Program-made: the position numbers and the translations under genes
Notes under the pieces: model-generated
What the model was told of the DNA's origin: nothing
The model's database searches: none
What the model saw: only the letters and a program-made list of their open reading frames with translations
From: Schistocephalus solidus
Lineage: Eukaryota > Platyhelminthes > Cestoda > Diphyllobothriidea > Diphyllobothriidae
NCBI GenBank assembly: GCA_017591395.1
Contig: WEDG01003279.1
Location: 146,637 to 210,636 of the forward strand
Reading direction: 5' to 3'
Length of the DNA: 64,000 nucleotides
Shown here: positions 1 through 13,499 of the stretch, piece after piece
Layout of the letters: each line of letters opens with the position of its first letter
Position numbering within the stretch: the stretch's first letter is position 1

Positions 1-203
1 AGAGTATGCAAGTCTCAAAATAGAGCGCTTCCACCGGCGTTTAGGTAAAAAATTGACATTCCATGCCCTCCTCTTAAACCTCAATGATGGCTTGGGACAG
101 TTTTGCCCAACCCAAAACCGCCTTTATTACGGACAGTACCAGTTCATGCGTCTTGTCGGGTGCCGGGCACATATATGCAATCCCTACCACTAGAAAATAA
201 CCG

Positions 204-475
204 ACAAATACAAAGGAGACTGGAACGACCATTTCGAGCTCATTAGCTCTCATCAGCCAGCCCTACCCAACCACACGTTTTCCACCACCCGAGACTTGGA
301 CTCGCAACCAGTTGATTTAAAGTCCAACGCTCTTACGCACTGCACCACGAACTCGTTATTATGCCGGTTTCGATCTCGAGCATTGCTGTGAAGCTGGTGG
401 CGAGGTTCGAGAGTGACCCCAAGGCCGAAAGGGAGGAGTGAGTCCCGTAACTGATTTGTGAGCGCCTATTAACCA
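204..475 (-). repeat. tRNA-derived SINE copy
   Basis: This reads on the minus strand as a diverged copy of the dispersed SINE seen best near 25.1-25.6 kb and 46.5-47.5 kb. It has the tail motif (rc of 'ggagactggaacgaccattt'), the 'cagccagccctacccaa' block, a tRNA-like middle with a box B-like stretch, and the 'gagtgagtcccgtaac' head. It is decayed and carries no gene. Confidence 0.6.
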
Positions 476-1667
476 AACATTATCCTAAATTGTATTCAGA
501 TTTGGTCAGGGGTTATGCAGCCTCCCTCCCACTGTGTACGATTGGACAAAGTAAACTTGACTAGGGCCGGGCATTGACCACAATCACCCACATGCATCAA
601 TGCGCTGTCTGCACGTGTCGGATAGGTGTATAAAGTTTTACAGAAAGGTGAGGTCTGGAACCGCAGTGGTCGACAGGAAATCAGCACGCTGGGGATGCGT
701 GCCGCCAAAGATTCAACACCTTAAACTATGAAAACCACTCTCTAAAGGCAGAGGGGATTCTTGCAGCTCACATAATTGAAGGTCGTAATGATCCCCCCTG
801 CCAGGTGAAGATTTTGCCTGGTGATTTTTGCAGGCTCATTGGACTCCTTCACGTTTGCATAGATGAAATGTTCTTTCCTTTTCGTCATGATTTAGAATCC
901 ATGATGTGAGCTTGTTTATGAGTTATGGGGCAGAGTACAAATTGTCTAATGCTTTAATATAGTCTACGCTCAGGTCTTTTCTATGGGATATTGGGGAGGA
1001 TGATCGTTTGACGTCAGCATTTGTCTCCAGCTCATGAGGTCTATTGTTGTTCGCTTCCTCTATTTAATATTGAAGATTACTACTGTGGGATTGACAAGCA
1101 AGAAGGTATGACTTTTAACTGGGACAACTGCAGATGAGCTGATTACCGACATCCTAGGGTGCATTTCCAAGCTCCTTTCTCCATGCGGAAGAAAGCGTTG
1201 CTTCTTTCAATAGGCCTAGTGAGAAGCCCAGCTGGCTTCAAATTTCCCCTTTACATCATGATTTTAAACTGGTGAGTGAACAACCCCTATACGTCTACGG
1301 TACCTAGGCATTTCGCGTATCTTTCCACAGAAATAAACTAGTTTGTGGGGAGTTGTGGCTGACTTTGCAAATGCTGCAGGGTTCTCCTTACTTGCAGAAT
1401 CACACTTCGCATACATACTGAAAGGTAGAATCTACATAAGTTAACATGTACGTTGGCGTGCCAGTCGAAACATTTGCCGGGATGTGTCCGCGTCATGCAG
1501 AGCACAGTTTCGCGAATCTGGGTGCTATGTAGGACTCGCGCGAAGTAAACCACTCATTTTCGAGTCACGCGAAGCATTCACTCCTACAAGGTGCACCAAC
1601 TACACGGACACCCTGTTCACTGTACACGCACACACACATAACGATAGTTTGAACGTCGATTTTGACT
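476..1667. other. Unassigned intergenic DNA
   Basis: I see no recognisable gene, repeat family or RNA here. Open frames are short and look random. Confidence 0.5.
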
Positions 1668-2020
1668 AGGTCCACCGTACGCTCTACAGCAGGGTGGTAC
1701 GGTGACTTGCGTGTGCTTTAGTTTAAAGTGATAGTAGACTTGCGCTGCATCTACCGCACTCTCTCCTCCCCCACCTACTCCCGGTGTCAAACAGAGTCAA
1801 GAAAACCGGAGATGGAAGAGGGCGCAGCTGGCTGGGGCGGCCGGGACCGCTAGGCCCTAGCCGCCCCTAGGCCTTCCACAACGACCCCCACCAGTGTTCG
1901 ACATTTGTTATGGGAGCGCAACCCGAATAACGCCTGCCACGTCCTGATGTGACCCCCATGTTGGTCCAACGCATCTACCACGTGGCCCGTTTAGGGGGCA
2001 CGACACACACACGTCTGCTT
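1668..2020 (-). repeat. Isolated copy of the ~365-bp satellite family
   Basis: A single minus-strand copy of the unit that forms the 32.1-35.8 kb array. Recognisable blocks are the reversed 'agtgatagtagacttgcgct', the 'tctctcctcccccacct' stretch, the 'ctagccgcccctaggc' block and 'ccaacgcatctaccacgtgg'. It has diverged by point changes and small indels. Confidence 0.8.
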
Positions 2021-2179
2021 CTGCTGTCGCATACGACAAGCAACGGTGAATACTGTGACATGAGCTCAGCCACCTGGTTAGAATTACAACCAGTTTCCGG
2101 AGACCTTTGTTCTATACGGCAGCAGTTCCGCTTACTGTTAATCCACACCGCCACGAGGACAGAAACCTGCCAGGTGATT

Positions 2180-3750
2180 TAGGCGTCATATGAGCTCCAC
2201 TGGCATATGAGTTCGGGTAAATGGATTCCACCGCCAACCTCAGACACACGCATGACGTGACTAAACATGCGGTGACTTGAACGTTTGCTTTTGCTTGAGC
2301 TGTACTTCGCCGAATTTCACCCCAGTCCTGGTGCAAGAAACCTCAACTTAGAGGCCATCCGAGGGTTTCTGGTTTCTGATTGCATTTGCGGTTGCCCAAA
2401 TCGACTGCACGCCCGTGAGTATGACCAAAACTGAGACCATATCGCCTATTGGGAGGCGTCAGTAAGCTTACGCATAGCCTACCTAAGTCCGTGAAGTTGT
2501 GTATTCTCTTATGAGGTGTGTAGGCTACCGCTTTTGTGCCAAGCTAGCCCCTGTGGCCATCGCTATCCCCAGGTTATGCAAACAAATAACTCCGCCGGAT
2601 TATGGGAGGGAAGTGGAAGTAAAGTTAGCAGTAACCACCGCACTGGGGCAGACCAAGTGCCGTTTCCTGGACCGTAAGGTTCGACCTAGAAGGGGTAGGC
2701 TTGATGTCTACACCAAACGTGGCCTGTTGCAAGCCACAGTGCCCAGTCTCAAATCGTCGTGGTACAGTACTCAGAAAGGAACTGAAAAAGTAGACAGCTG
2801 CAGTCTCGAAAATGCTTCTTTGCAGTGCGTGCAACTTAACAATATGTCAACGCAAAACGAGAAAACCGAATCATTTGCCCTCAGCCATCTTCAATGGATG
2901 ATAGATATGAAATAATAGGAACCGATCTGATACACTCAGGTTCTGGAGCGAAATTATCTGCTGGGAATCTTTGCCAGGCTCCTGCAGACTCAACTTCGAT
3001 CAAATGGCCAGCAATTGCTGAAGGTGGTGCTTTTGCGGGAACGTCATTACTCATGATCATTGACATGAGAGATACCTTTCTGACGGGCTTGGTATCAATA
3101 TAGAGACTTAGAAAACGGTTTTAAGTCGAACTGAAAACCGGGAAAAAAAAATTTGAAGCTGCCCAGATGTAGAAGGCCCAGGAAGAGTGAGCAAACACCT
3201 AAGCAATAAACCAGACTTATTAACACCTGGTTTCAACTGATGCACGCGTATCGTCACCACCCGTTTAAACCTCGGATTGGCCTTTTGAACACCTTAGGCC
3301 TCAGCGAAATGTAAACGCCACCCAAGTGTCCTCCACCTAACAGAAAGCCCCCCAACACTCACATCACGTTACTGTCTCCGTTCGTTCTGGCTGGACACCC
3401 TCGTGTCCAGAACAAATAGTGCACAGCTGTCGCACGTGGACGGGTGCCACAGTCTACATCTAATCAAATGATTTCGAATTCACCCCAAAGGGACTAGAGA
3501 ACCACTGTTTGCCCGTCTGTATTTCCTGCCTAAATAGTCAACCGCCAAAAGACCGCACCTGTTTCAACATCAACCTTCACGCATGCATAAATTCCATCGT
3601 CCTCATTTCCAACATCAGTGATGACTAGGAGCCATCGTGTGCACGTCTGTGTGTGTGTGCATGTGACATGCGGTTGACCAGGCCAGAGAGACTACGCCCA
3701 ATCTCATCTCCAATCTGCGGAGAGGTCCGGCGAGGCCACTGACTACAGGC
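2180..3750. other. Unassigned intergenic DNA with a 138-codon open frame
   Basis: The longest open frame (2499-2915, +) gives a protein with no motif, signal peptide or membrane segment that I recognise. Its composition does not stand out from the flanks, so I do not call it a gene. The rest holds nothing identifiable. Confidence 0.4.
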
Positions 3751-3754
3751 AGGG

Positions 3755-3763
3755 AAGAGAGAG

Positions 3764-3809
<46 letters not shown>
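3755..3809. repeat. (GA)n microsatellite
   Basis: About 55 bp of nearly pure GA dinucleotide. Open frames through it encode serine-leucine runs that are artefacts of the repeat. Confidence 0.95.
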
Positions 3810-3813
<4 letters not shown>

Positions 3814-4194
3814 GACTGAAACTGCGGTATCCTTTCTTGTGGTAAATCCCCACACTCCTTTGTATAATAAAAACGATGCACTTTAAACCATCAGGATGCA
3901 TTAAGAATCGCGGCTTGGAATGCAGCCATCTGACGGGGTAAATCAGCTCTTAACCTGATATCCGAGGCGTTGAACAGAGTGCATACCAGGTCGCGTCCCA
4001 CTGAAGTTGGTAAAATTGAGGACTGCCAGAGCAGGATGAATTTCTAGAATTAGAGCATGACTGCAACATCACATTCCAATCCGACCTTAAGGACAACTGA
4101 GCGTGTTATGACACAAAACTTTACGTTGTGTCAATTGAGAACAAGCAGAGATGACTGCTGAAGCAAGATGTAGATTTACCAGACTCAGAATCTG

Positions 4195-4275
4195 CGGCTG
4201 TCACTCTCCTCCGGTGAGGGCTTTCGAAAGCTAACCTGAAGAGTTATGCGAATAAAAATCTTGTTCAATCGATCA
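4195..4275 (+). repeat. Possible PLE terminal-repeat remnant
   Basis: Contains 'ggtgagggctttcgaaagc' followed by 'taac', which resembles the hammerhead-like end of PLE1 (CTGATGAG...CGAAAGCTAAC). Only this short motif matches, so it is a weak call. Confidence 0.3.
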
Positions 4276-5800
4276 CGCCTCCCTCTTTGAAACCATTTCC
4301 TGAAACACACATGCTCGCTCTTATCGACAGTCGCGTCAGCTTCCGTATTTCCACTCACCTAAACCGATTTAAATGAACAAGCCACAGATGCATGCAAGAG
4401 CGATATCGATTCAGCACCCAAGTTTATTACAATGGACAACCCGACTATCTGTCAACCTACTCCAGTATACTGCCAATATTGACGTGGAAGGTCGCCAATT
4501 AATAAGATAATTTAACCAAACCTCGGAATAGGAACTAGGCTGTAAAATTCACCTGTAAGATAGCGTTTATGACACTCTCATACAGGCAAGTCGTCGTCAC
4601 TGTTAAATCCTTGCTTGTGTCTTGGTCGTAGCACGGGTTGACGGTGAATTGATTCAAGTGTGTCACTCTGTTTATGCAGTTCCGCAGTCGTATTTACTCT
4701 GTCCTGCTAATGAAACACGGCAGGGCTGAAAAGAGGAAGTTGATTAGATGTCGTGCATATCAGTCACACTATAACAATTCTATGTAAAGTTCATATGTGG
4801 TGCAGGAGTCAGTGCTTACTTCATGGCTTATGGCAATTTACTTTCCTGTAACCGGGCTGTTGGTGAGTGATAAAGCCAGATGTGTTTTAAACTAAATTTG
4901 ACCAACCCGGTGGGCAAATGAACGCGTGCCATTAGGAGGCTTGCGTAATATTTCTTCTTCTTAATAAAATGGGTATTATACGTTCACGAATCAAACACTT
5001 CCGCCTATACATTTATCAGGACAGTCGACTAAGCTCTCGGTTTACTCAACTTATTTCGTGCCTCAATTGTGGCGTGCAGAGTCGATGTCATTTGCGCGCC
5101 GTTACACAGTTTCTTCGAGCAGGTTACGGTGAAAAACTCAAGTAAGAGCACTTCGGCTATTTTTTGCCACGAGCTCGGTCTAAACCGTATCAGGGGATAC
5201 AATTATTGCTAGTTTCTTTATACCTTCTCCTGCTGATTTTCCAACGTCGTTATATAGTAACTTAGACGATACGCTTGACCGGTAATTCCTACAGTATGTC
5301 CAATTACTCCCCGGTGTCGTTGAATAACAGTGACTTGTAATTATCTCCTCAAGCAAGCTAGCAAGCAAGCGCGCTGAAAATCGAGGACTTAATTTGAATT
5401 CGCCTCATTTCTCCCTGGGGGCTTCAAGCGTATTTTCTACATGGAAAGCGTGTTTTTAAAATGCCACTGGCGCTGACTGCCCCTGAGGCGGTGATCGGCA
5501 TGTGTTTTTGTGGCTGGATGTTTTTGCATTTAAACTCCGATTAGTATGGCTGGATGAAGATAGTTATAAGTTCGAACTGTTTGATGTTCTGAGCTGTTCT
5601 TTTTTAAACCAACTTTCAATTATTGGTCGGCTGTTTTGCGGTCTGATATGCGGTCGCTTATCCCCTGTCCTCGGCATCAGACATTACGCCTCGCATCATG
5701 TCGCATTTAGCTTATAAGCGAGTTTTGGCCTTACTAGATATATTAAATAACAGCATCACTTTATGCGTGAAAATTCAATTATGCATATTATGCAGATTGG
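4276..5800. other. Unassigned AT-rich DNA
   Basis: No coding, RNA or repeat signature recognised. Confidence 0.45.
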
Positions 5801-5804
5801 ATCT

Positions 5805-5935
5805 TTGGATACTGCATCACCTGGGGTTGTGTATGGCTGGCTGAAAACGGTGAAGAAGCCATAAAATGGACATTTTAGTCTCCTTTGTTTTTGCTTTTTT
5901 GCGGCTTCTGGCGGGGCTCGAGAGCGATTACTAAG
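5805..5935 (+). repeat. SINE 3' fragment
   Basis: Carries the SINE tail blocks 'tgcatcacctggggttgtgt', 'atggctggctga', and 'attttagtctcctttgttttt', followed by the reversed head block 'cttctggcggggctc'. The promoter half is missing. Confidence 0.6.
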
Positions 5936-5959
5936 GTAGAACGGGACAATTGGGGCCAG

Positions 5960-6650
5960 AAATCGATCGGTGAGCTTCCATCCACTGATATATATATTCA
6001 CACATGGATGGGCTCAAATCGATCCATTGCCTTCCCGAAGTAAGCAAGATACGTATAGGTGGTAGGGGGTCACGTATATGCAACAACCCAAACAGACCGT
6101 ATTTGACCAAGCTATAATATAACCTAGAGGAAGCGTTTTAGCTTGGGAAAGTCAATGGATCGGTGTGACCCCATTCCTGACTGAATAATTACCCAGGCTG
6201 CAGCGATAGATGATGGCAGTTGGCGAGGCACTGATGAAATTCGGATCGATGTAGTGCTTATGACCCGTCTGCTGAACCCCAATGGTGGAATATTTTCAAC
6301 ATCCGTGTGCATATCTTTGTGTTTCGGGTCTCAGCCAGTGCTCAGGTTTATGCTTGCCTCAGTCAAGGCAAATTAGCCTGAAGCAGATTTGTGTCAAGTT
6401 TCTCCCAAACTCTTTCTCTCCATTTTAATATATATTCAAACAGGAATAGGCGTACACCGATCTATTGGCTTGCCTAATCAAACAAGGTCCATATGGTGAC
6501 GAAGGTTACGAACTTGCAATCAACTACCAGGCCGAAGTCGGCCAAGTTATAATTGCAGAGAGGAGAGGCGACAGAAAATGTGGGTCAATTGATACAGTCT
6601 GTCGGTTCTACTTAAAAATTATATGCTTCACGTCGCTACGCGACCGCCTG
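5960..6650. other. Unassigned DNA
   Basis: No recognisable feature apart from short AT runs. Confidence 0.4.
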
Positions 6651-6654
6651 CGAG

Positions 6655-6925
6655 GGCTCTAATGTGAGCTCCAGGGCACAACGGAACATGCATGTTCCTC
6701 AAGCAGATCGGTGAGCCACACACTATCATCATATTCCCGATTGCAACCGACAAAAACAACGAGCCCGTGGCTCAATGGTAGAGCGTTCGACTCAATTACC
6801 AAAGTTCACGGGTTCAAATCACAGGTGGTCCACACTTGGAATTGGGTATGACTGGCTGATGACGGCTAATAAGTCAGAAATGGCCATTCTGGTCTCCCTT
6901 GTCTTTGTCGGTTCTACTTAAAAAA
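6655..6925 (+). repeat. tRNA-derived SINE, near full length
   Basis: The head resembles 'gtgagctccagggcacaacg'. A tRNA-like core follows, with box A-like 'tggctcaatggtagagcg' and box B-like 'gggttcaaatc' in tRNA spacing. The tail is 'gactggctgatgacggctaa' and 'ggtctcccttgtctttgtcg'. The boxes would be an internal RNA polymerase III promoter (known for tRNA-SINEs). It encodes no protein and would depend on another element's reverse transcriptase. Confidence 0.75.
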
Positions 6926-8700
6926 TATATATATAAACTCGTGGTTTTTTCTTCGCGGATTTGCGCATATTTCGGGGGTCTGGAAGGCAGCCCTTGCGAT
7001 CGAGGAGGGGTCATTATATTAAATTGTGTAAGGGCATTATTTAAGGTAAATTTAATCGCTCCCCTGATATTGTATTCAAGGGCGGAACTTATTTTTCGTA
7101 GGCCTAATTCTCACCCTTGTGATAGCATTGGCCAGTAGTAATGACTTTCAGATATGTAACCTTATATAGCTGCTGTGTTTATCTCCCCAGTGCGTAGGAA
7201 GGACCCAATTGTGGACCAATAAGCAATGACTATACCTCTTATCAAGTGCTAATTCCGACAAAAGCTTTGCTTCAATCTGTTCGTTGGCTTGATAATTGTG
7301 TAGTTTTTTACATATGTAGAGTACTGGTGCAAAGATTTTGGGCTTATTGGCTGTCATTAGCGCATTTTTGGTCGAACAATGAACAGGGTTCTCATTTCCG
7401 CACCACCAACTTGTCTCACATCTATTGGATTAAATCAGGAATTCGCCGTCTCGGGAGTGGAGAAGGGTAATGGCGTGCACGGATGCATCCAACTTGCTGA
7501 ATGCAGACTCCCGTTTCGCCTTGCAGCTGGGCCATCTACGGCCAAACTCAGACGGTTCCTTTGCTGAATATTAATCAATAGTTTCTAAGGAGGGAATCGT
7601 TTGTACTGTTCCCCATTCGAGATCTATTGACAGGGACACCCACACCCACTTGACTGGGTGAATTATGCTATTTTACGCGTGATTTTTTAATCCTTTTCTT
7701 GTCCAATTTCAAGCAACCTATTTAAAAGTTTTATTTGTAGCTTCTGGTTACGCATTCAGTGGCTTCCTCATAGGCGGTATTGGTTTCCTACCCTGACTGT
7801 TGCTTTCGAGACTTATCCTTGTTTACTCGTTCAATTATGGAGGAAAATCTTGAGTATGTTTTTTCTCCTATGGAATGTATTTTGCCCAGCAAGCAGGTGA
7901 ATTTTGTTTTCGCACCACGTACAATTCGTCTTTACCAATGTCTCATCAACTCTTTACGGGAGTAAAAATGCAAAGCGTAGGCAAATGCTCATGTTAACAA
8001 GTAGATAGCATCGCTGCTGAGACCAGATAGGTGGCAGATCAGACTACTGATAAAACGGCGTTTTCCCAAGGTGGACCATCACTCCATAGATGGATAAAAT
8101 TGGTGCACGACGCATTTTTATCGACTTTCTTCGCTTCTTTCCCCCTCAGAAGCTCAACCCGCTCTCAGGGTTACCATGGTTCTACTGAAATATTTGCAAG
8201 GAAACCATTCATTGCACTCAATCGGTGGATGCCCCTTGAGTAAGAATCATGTAGAGGAAGAGAATGTACATGACAATTAATCGTGGCTGACCTCCACTGC
8301 TCCAACAGAGCGTGCAAGTTGGAAGCGCTTCGTAGCAGAATGCACCAGCTTCTTGCAAAGTGAAATGATCCCGTCATCTGCCTATCCACTTAAACCCCGA
8401 TCTTTAGAGACGCTTCGCTAACCACCTGTCTCAATGGTCTGAACGCCGAGAGGATTATCATATTCCGTATTCTCAAAATGGGTACCACCATAAATGCCGA
8501 TCAGGGTTCTTCGTGAATAGCCGCGGCTGCGGCTGCTACATGGTGTCATCTCAGGGGATATGGCTCGCGTGTGGGTAGTCCAGAGTTCACCGTAGGGTTT
8601 CGGTTTCATTTCGGCTTTACTAGAGTGAAAAAATGCAAACATGAATTCTAATGTGTTCGAAAGATAACTGAAACCTATCAGTTACAAGGAGCAAACCAAG
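6926..8700. other. Unassigned DNA
   Basis: Nothing recognisable. Open frames up to about 75 codons look random. Confidence 0.4.
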
Positions 8701-8711
8701 CCAAAGCTACC

Positions 8712-9137
8712 TTGAAAACACAACTTCTACACGTTATAGACAGGATTGGCTATATCGATGGAAAAGGTGTTGTCTACAAAATCCCATGTGTTAGTTTTGA
8801 CGCCATTTGTTGTGGCCAAACTGCAAAATCCGTCTCAATCCATATATATAACCAAAATTTAATGCCAGGGAGACGAAACCATCTATCCCTGGTGGTCATT
8901 CACAAACTGGACGACGGGCATAAATTTGCGTGGGATATCACTCAGACTGTTGGCTTTTGCCAATCAGAAAATTCCGTGAATTTCTGGAAGCAGTGCACTC
9001 CGATGAGGCATGTAGCAATTGGCATATCGGTTTATAGGCCACATTCAAAACCCTCGGAGGAAACTTCATACGAGCACAGCCAATCTCTAAGGGATGACAA
9101 AATGCAATTAACGTGTATTGGCACAAAATTCGGCTAA
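8712..9137 (+). pseudogene. Dead PLE GIY-YIG endonuclease fragment
   Basis: A 141-codon open frame aligns by eye with the PLE4 endonuclease. 'GVVYKIPC' matches 'NVIYRIPC', 'HIYNQNLMPGRRNHLSLV' matches 'RITEHKLAIRRRDPLSLI', and 'KLDDGHKFAWD' matches 'ALEFDHRFNWD'. The catalytic YIG has become CCG, so the nuclease should be inactive. The reverse transcriptase half is absent. I infer a 5'-truncated, ancient Penelope-like element. That it stays open is probably chance. Confidence 0.65.
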
Positions 9138-9139
9138 TC

Positions 9140-11290
9140 ATAACATCTGTTTCAGACACGGTTATCTAGTTAATTGCCTTTGTACAACTTCTATTGTCTG
9201 ATAACGAGCCAGGAGACCAGTCTGGAAAAGTCGCACGATAAAATTTACAGTTTGCAAAGAATTTAATCTCTTCCTACGTACATCTCTTGGGATGCCTCTA
9301 TTTCAATAAATTCACAGGTACTTGGTAGGGGTGATCTCCTTCTGCATATATGTATACATTCCTTTGACCCACTTTTAAAACTTTTGGTGGCTACGCTAGT
9401 ACAGCGAAAAGCAAAGTTTAGGAACAGCTGACTTTACAACCACCTGAGGTACGAGGCCCCGATTGGGAGCCGTGAGTTTAACCCTATTAGGTTTAGATTT
9501 TATATACATATATATATCGACCGTTTCTGTCACTGATCAGCAAACGGACTACTAAATCTTACATAACCATTTGACTTAGTCATTCACTGTCTACTGAAAC
9601 AAAGCTAGTCAACATATTTTGCTCCATAATTCATTCTCCTAACCCTTCCCCGCCCGAGGAGTGAGGGCGTGGCAAATATTTCCTCCCCATCAAACTTTGC
9701 CTACTGCGTTTGTTATTTTTACGTAACTCTTGAATGTGGGTGCCTCCAAACACCACCTTGTTCGATGATTGAATCTGCCCAAACTCTGCACACATATGTC
9801 AATTCTGTCCCCTCCCCCCTTCCCCCTAAATCTCATAATGGCAGATTGTCAATACGTTATAAGTGACCTCACCAAGTTGCGCAACATGCGGTGTCAGGTA
9901 GGTCTTACAGGTTGGCCCTACGTTAATTGGCTTTAGTTCGAACGCTCGGCTGCTTTCTGATGGCGCATTTTACCTCGTTTGCGTGATTACCAGCATCACC
10001 ACGTTTACCCCTTCTTGTGACATGCCAAGGCAACTCCGACTCGCATTGACAGTGTTCGTTTGTGCAGCACTGTGAAACAAATGTGACTATTGCGCCTTCT
10101 GTCGGGTTGCAACTCGTGCTTGAAACCTGGAACAGCATCGACTGAAGGGGGCGGGAGGTGGGTTTCCGCATTTTCGGCAGCGAGAGTGACATTAATGGAC
10201 GTCCATTAGCCATCTGGATGCGGACAAACAGACTTAAATGCGCATTAATCTGCCAACAGAGGCACAATAATCAAAAAATATCAGTAAACAGAGGACATTA
10301 ACAAAAACAAAACATCCATTCGTGGATAATAATTGGAAAGAGCTGTGTTTCGCGGTACACGTAGATGATCGACACCCCCTTGATAAACGTAGTCTCTAGC
10401 AGTGATTTGAATGCAGTCATCCCTTCTCGATCGCGGGAAATCACAATCCTGATCCCGGCGAAATGGGAAAATCAGCAAAATAAAAACCAAATGCTTATAT
10501 GGTTACATTCTTATAAACATTACTTACATATTGATACAGCATTAATACTTATATTTTCTTAAATCTTAGGTAAGACTCGCTAAAAAATGGATTCAAAAAC
10601 AGTGCGTGTATACAATACAAGCAGATAGGCGTATTATATCGCATTTATAAATTTGTTTAATATGAACTATAGCCATTCGACAAATGAACCGGGCAAACCA
10701 ACTGAGGAAGCATGCACCAGAAATAAAGAGGCCCATTGTCTTTATGCATACACGAACCAGCGAAAAGTCCGTGATGTATATTTAGATGTGCTTGCATCGA
10801 AAATCCGTGATAGTGAAGCCTGAATGTCGAAGCGCGATATAGGGAGAGATTGGTGCAATTCACAATAACCAAAAATGATTTAACTATTGAGGTTAACATG
10901 AATAAGGGACTTTTATTAACAGAAAGTTTACATTTACGATTTATTTTGAGGTTCAAAATTATTGTGAAATATTGAACGCGTAGGTGTATGGAAAATCTTC
11001 CAAGCCTATTCTTCCCGGTAACTTTACTGGACTTTATAGACGGTGTAGCAGTTCGATTATAAGAATATTTTAGATTCAAATGTCATTGACATTGTCGTCT
11101 CTGTAAAATAAACCAAACAAGGCAAGCGAATTTTCGGGAAGATAGCGTTTAAATTCATTAATGCACAGTAGCTGATGGCTTTCAACGCAAATACCCATAC
11201 AAACTTCCGGAACGAATATAAAAAGCGTGGGTCCAAAGAGTTTTCTCCAGGTTCACGCATTTATTTCCAGGTAAGTCAGAAGGGCAGCAT
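9140..11290. other. Unassigned AT-rich DNA
   Basis: No gene recognised. A 140-codon open frame (10657-11079, -) has no motif and lies in AT-rich DNA, so I treat it as random. Confidence 0.4.
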
Positions 11291-11309
11291 ATAAATTATG
11301 GTTCAGATG

Positions 11310-11400
11310 CCAGGAAACGCAGGAGATACGCTGAAGCGCCTAACGATGAGCTGAACCCTTCGCAGCTGAGTCATGCAAGATCAAATGGTGTACGATATAC
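11310..11400 (+). repeat. Decayed 352-bp retrozyme fragment
   Basis: Contains 'gatgagctgaacccttcgca' then 'gctgagtca', which matches the loop II region of the hammerhead at 21143-21214 ('gagccgaacccctcgttgct' then 'gtgtca'). The rest of the ribozyme core is not preserved. This is probably an old copy of the same family. Confidence 0.35.
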
Positions 11401-13080
11401 GAGTGTTTGGGATTTTACCTAAGGCATTGTTTTTAGTTTTTAGAATAACAATTGTCACAGTCGAAGAAACAATAATTCCTATGATAGAATTACGAGAGGG
11501 ATTTCCTACACACCTTCTAAGATAGTATAAAGCCATAAAACGCGCTAAAGTTCTATGAAAACCTGAATTATGCATATTCTCACTACAGATAGTCCTCAAG
11601 TCTCTTTTTTTGTGTGAATATGTGGTGTGAAAGGTCATTCGACTACGTTCTAGACGGCCTTTTCTTTAGAAGGACGCAGTGTACATGAATAAAGATATTT
11701 CTCTCATTTTTACGCCGAGTCGGTCAAAATAGAATCCCTTCAAGGAAATTGGTTGAGCAATTTTAGTAATGGACACTTTTGGCTCACGCGGCTTCTCTTG
11801 ATCTCAGAGCTACAAGCATGTTTTTTGCATCTTTTCATCGGGATTCACGCTTAATTAACTTCTTACTTTTATAACCAGAACTGATTTCTAATAGGAAATA
11901 ATTTACTCAGAACTCTTTGATTGAATTCGCGCAGCCAGTGAGTCGCGATTTGCTGCTGTCTAATTTCACTACAGTTTAAAAGTTGTCCTGGTTTCAGAAA
12001 CCACATTTGTAGTAGTTTGCACGACCGGCTACGTCCATGGATGTTGCAGTTCGCAATGAGCTGGTTCCTATTATCAGCGATATTGTCGTTAGGCTGTACT
12101 ATTTGGTTTCTTGACATTTCATTCGCTAAACTGAATAAATCTTTGATTTAAGTAGCCATTGTTTTATATCCACAGACCCAGTCCCCATGCTGCTTTATTC
12201 CCGTTGAAGCTAAAATTATATTTTAATTGAAGTTTGTGCGAAATTTCCACTGTTTTCATGAATCGAGCATGCGCAAATGCTTAGCTCATCAGCCAATTTG
12301 TTGCTTTTCGGAGAAGTTTAAACCATTTTAGTAGTCTTTTTGCGCGACGAGCAGGGAAGTACAGCGAGTGCATAGTAACTTAGCCTTAACTGCGGCTCTC
12401 ATCTGCTGTATAAGCTTTCATGTGTTCAAGTAAAATTCAAGTAAATATTAATAAATTAGGAATAAGAGCAAAAGTCTTCTGAAACGCTCGTCAGGGCTTT
12501 GTATTTGTAAGGTCAGCAGGCTTGTATGCAGTTCTGTGCGCAAAGGACCGGCTTCCATGGCCTGTTGCTGTTGGACACTGTTCCGATGGTTTGAATCGTT
12601 TAATGGGGCTTTATTAATCTCTGGGAAAGCTTTGTCTGCGTGCGTGCGATGCCCGGATCCAACCAATTGTGTGTGGATATGATGATGATGCCAACTTTCG
12701 GGGTTTCCCTCTTTCTCAATGAGAACCGACAAACCTGTGCACAACAATGTGTCTTCAGCGTTTTTCTAGGAATTTCGCAGCTTTAAAACAATAGGTAATA
12801 TGCATCTGCCTAATCTAAGGGGTACTTCGAACAATCTCACTTGTACTACACCTTTCATAGTGATAATCAAGATGGTTTTCAGGAATACCTCAAACAGGGG
12901 TTGTTGTGTTTCTGTTTTCTTTACGGATGTTGCTTCTGAAGGCTCCTGTTAAATTTTTGAGTTCTATTCTCCCGCCAATTCATGATGAAAACAAAAACTC
13001 CCGTCCAGACGAATTTATTTTCTGACTTTATTTATTTATTTATTCTTTCTTTATTTTCCGACTTTATTTTCTGAATAAAC
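11401..13080. other. Unassigned DNA
   Basis: No identifiable feature. Confidence 0.4.
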
Positions 13081-13099
13081 CCTGTTAATGTCATGCCAC

Positions 13100-13330
13100 G
13101 GACCCTTTGCCCTTTCGGTTGAGACCGGGAATGGTAACTATGGTGAAACATTTTTCACCGATTACGTTGTGGGACTTGTCTAAAAGCCTGAGGTTTGAAT
13201 CCCGAGTCATCCAGACCTGGGTTGGGCATGAGTGGTTGAGGAGGTCTAATGAACCAGAAATGTCACTCTTACTCTCCCTTACCTTTGCGTGTATTCCTGA
13301 TCAATATGCGACCGCCTGTGAGGCATGGAC
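13100..13330 (+). repeat. Diverged tRNA-derived SINE
   Basis: Contains a box B-like 'gaggtttgaatcccgag', then 'cctgggttgggcatgagtgg', 'taatgaaccagaaatgtcac', 'ctctcccttacctttgcg' and the 'gcgaccgcctgtgagg' block found in other SINE copies. Box A is degraded. Confidence 0.55.
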
Positions 13331-13499
13331 ATGGTCCGCAAACTGATTGGTTAACTTCCTTCCATTATAATCCACAAGTATATATTAGCGATCGTAGAAG
13401 GGCACCCACTGATCGCCTTTTGCGACACTCACGTCCTGATTGTGCCTGAGGACTCACTCTCGAGCCCAGTCCGCAACCACGCAACGAATAATTTCCTAG

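Noticed and set aside
2499..2915. A 138-codon plus-strand protein
   Set aside because: No recognisable domain, and composition matches the flanking DNA. Length is within chance for 64 kb on six frames.
10657..11079. A 140-codon minus-strand protein
   Set aside because: No motif recognised, and it lies in AT-rich unassigned DNA.
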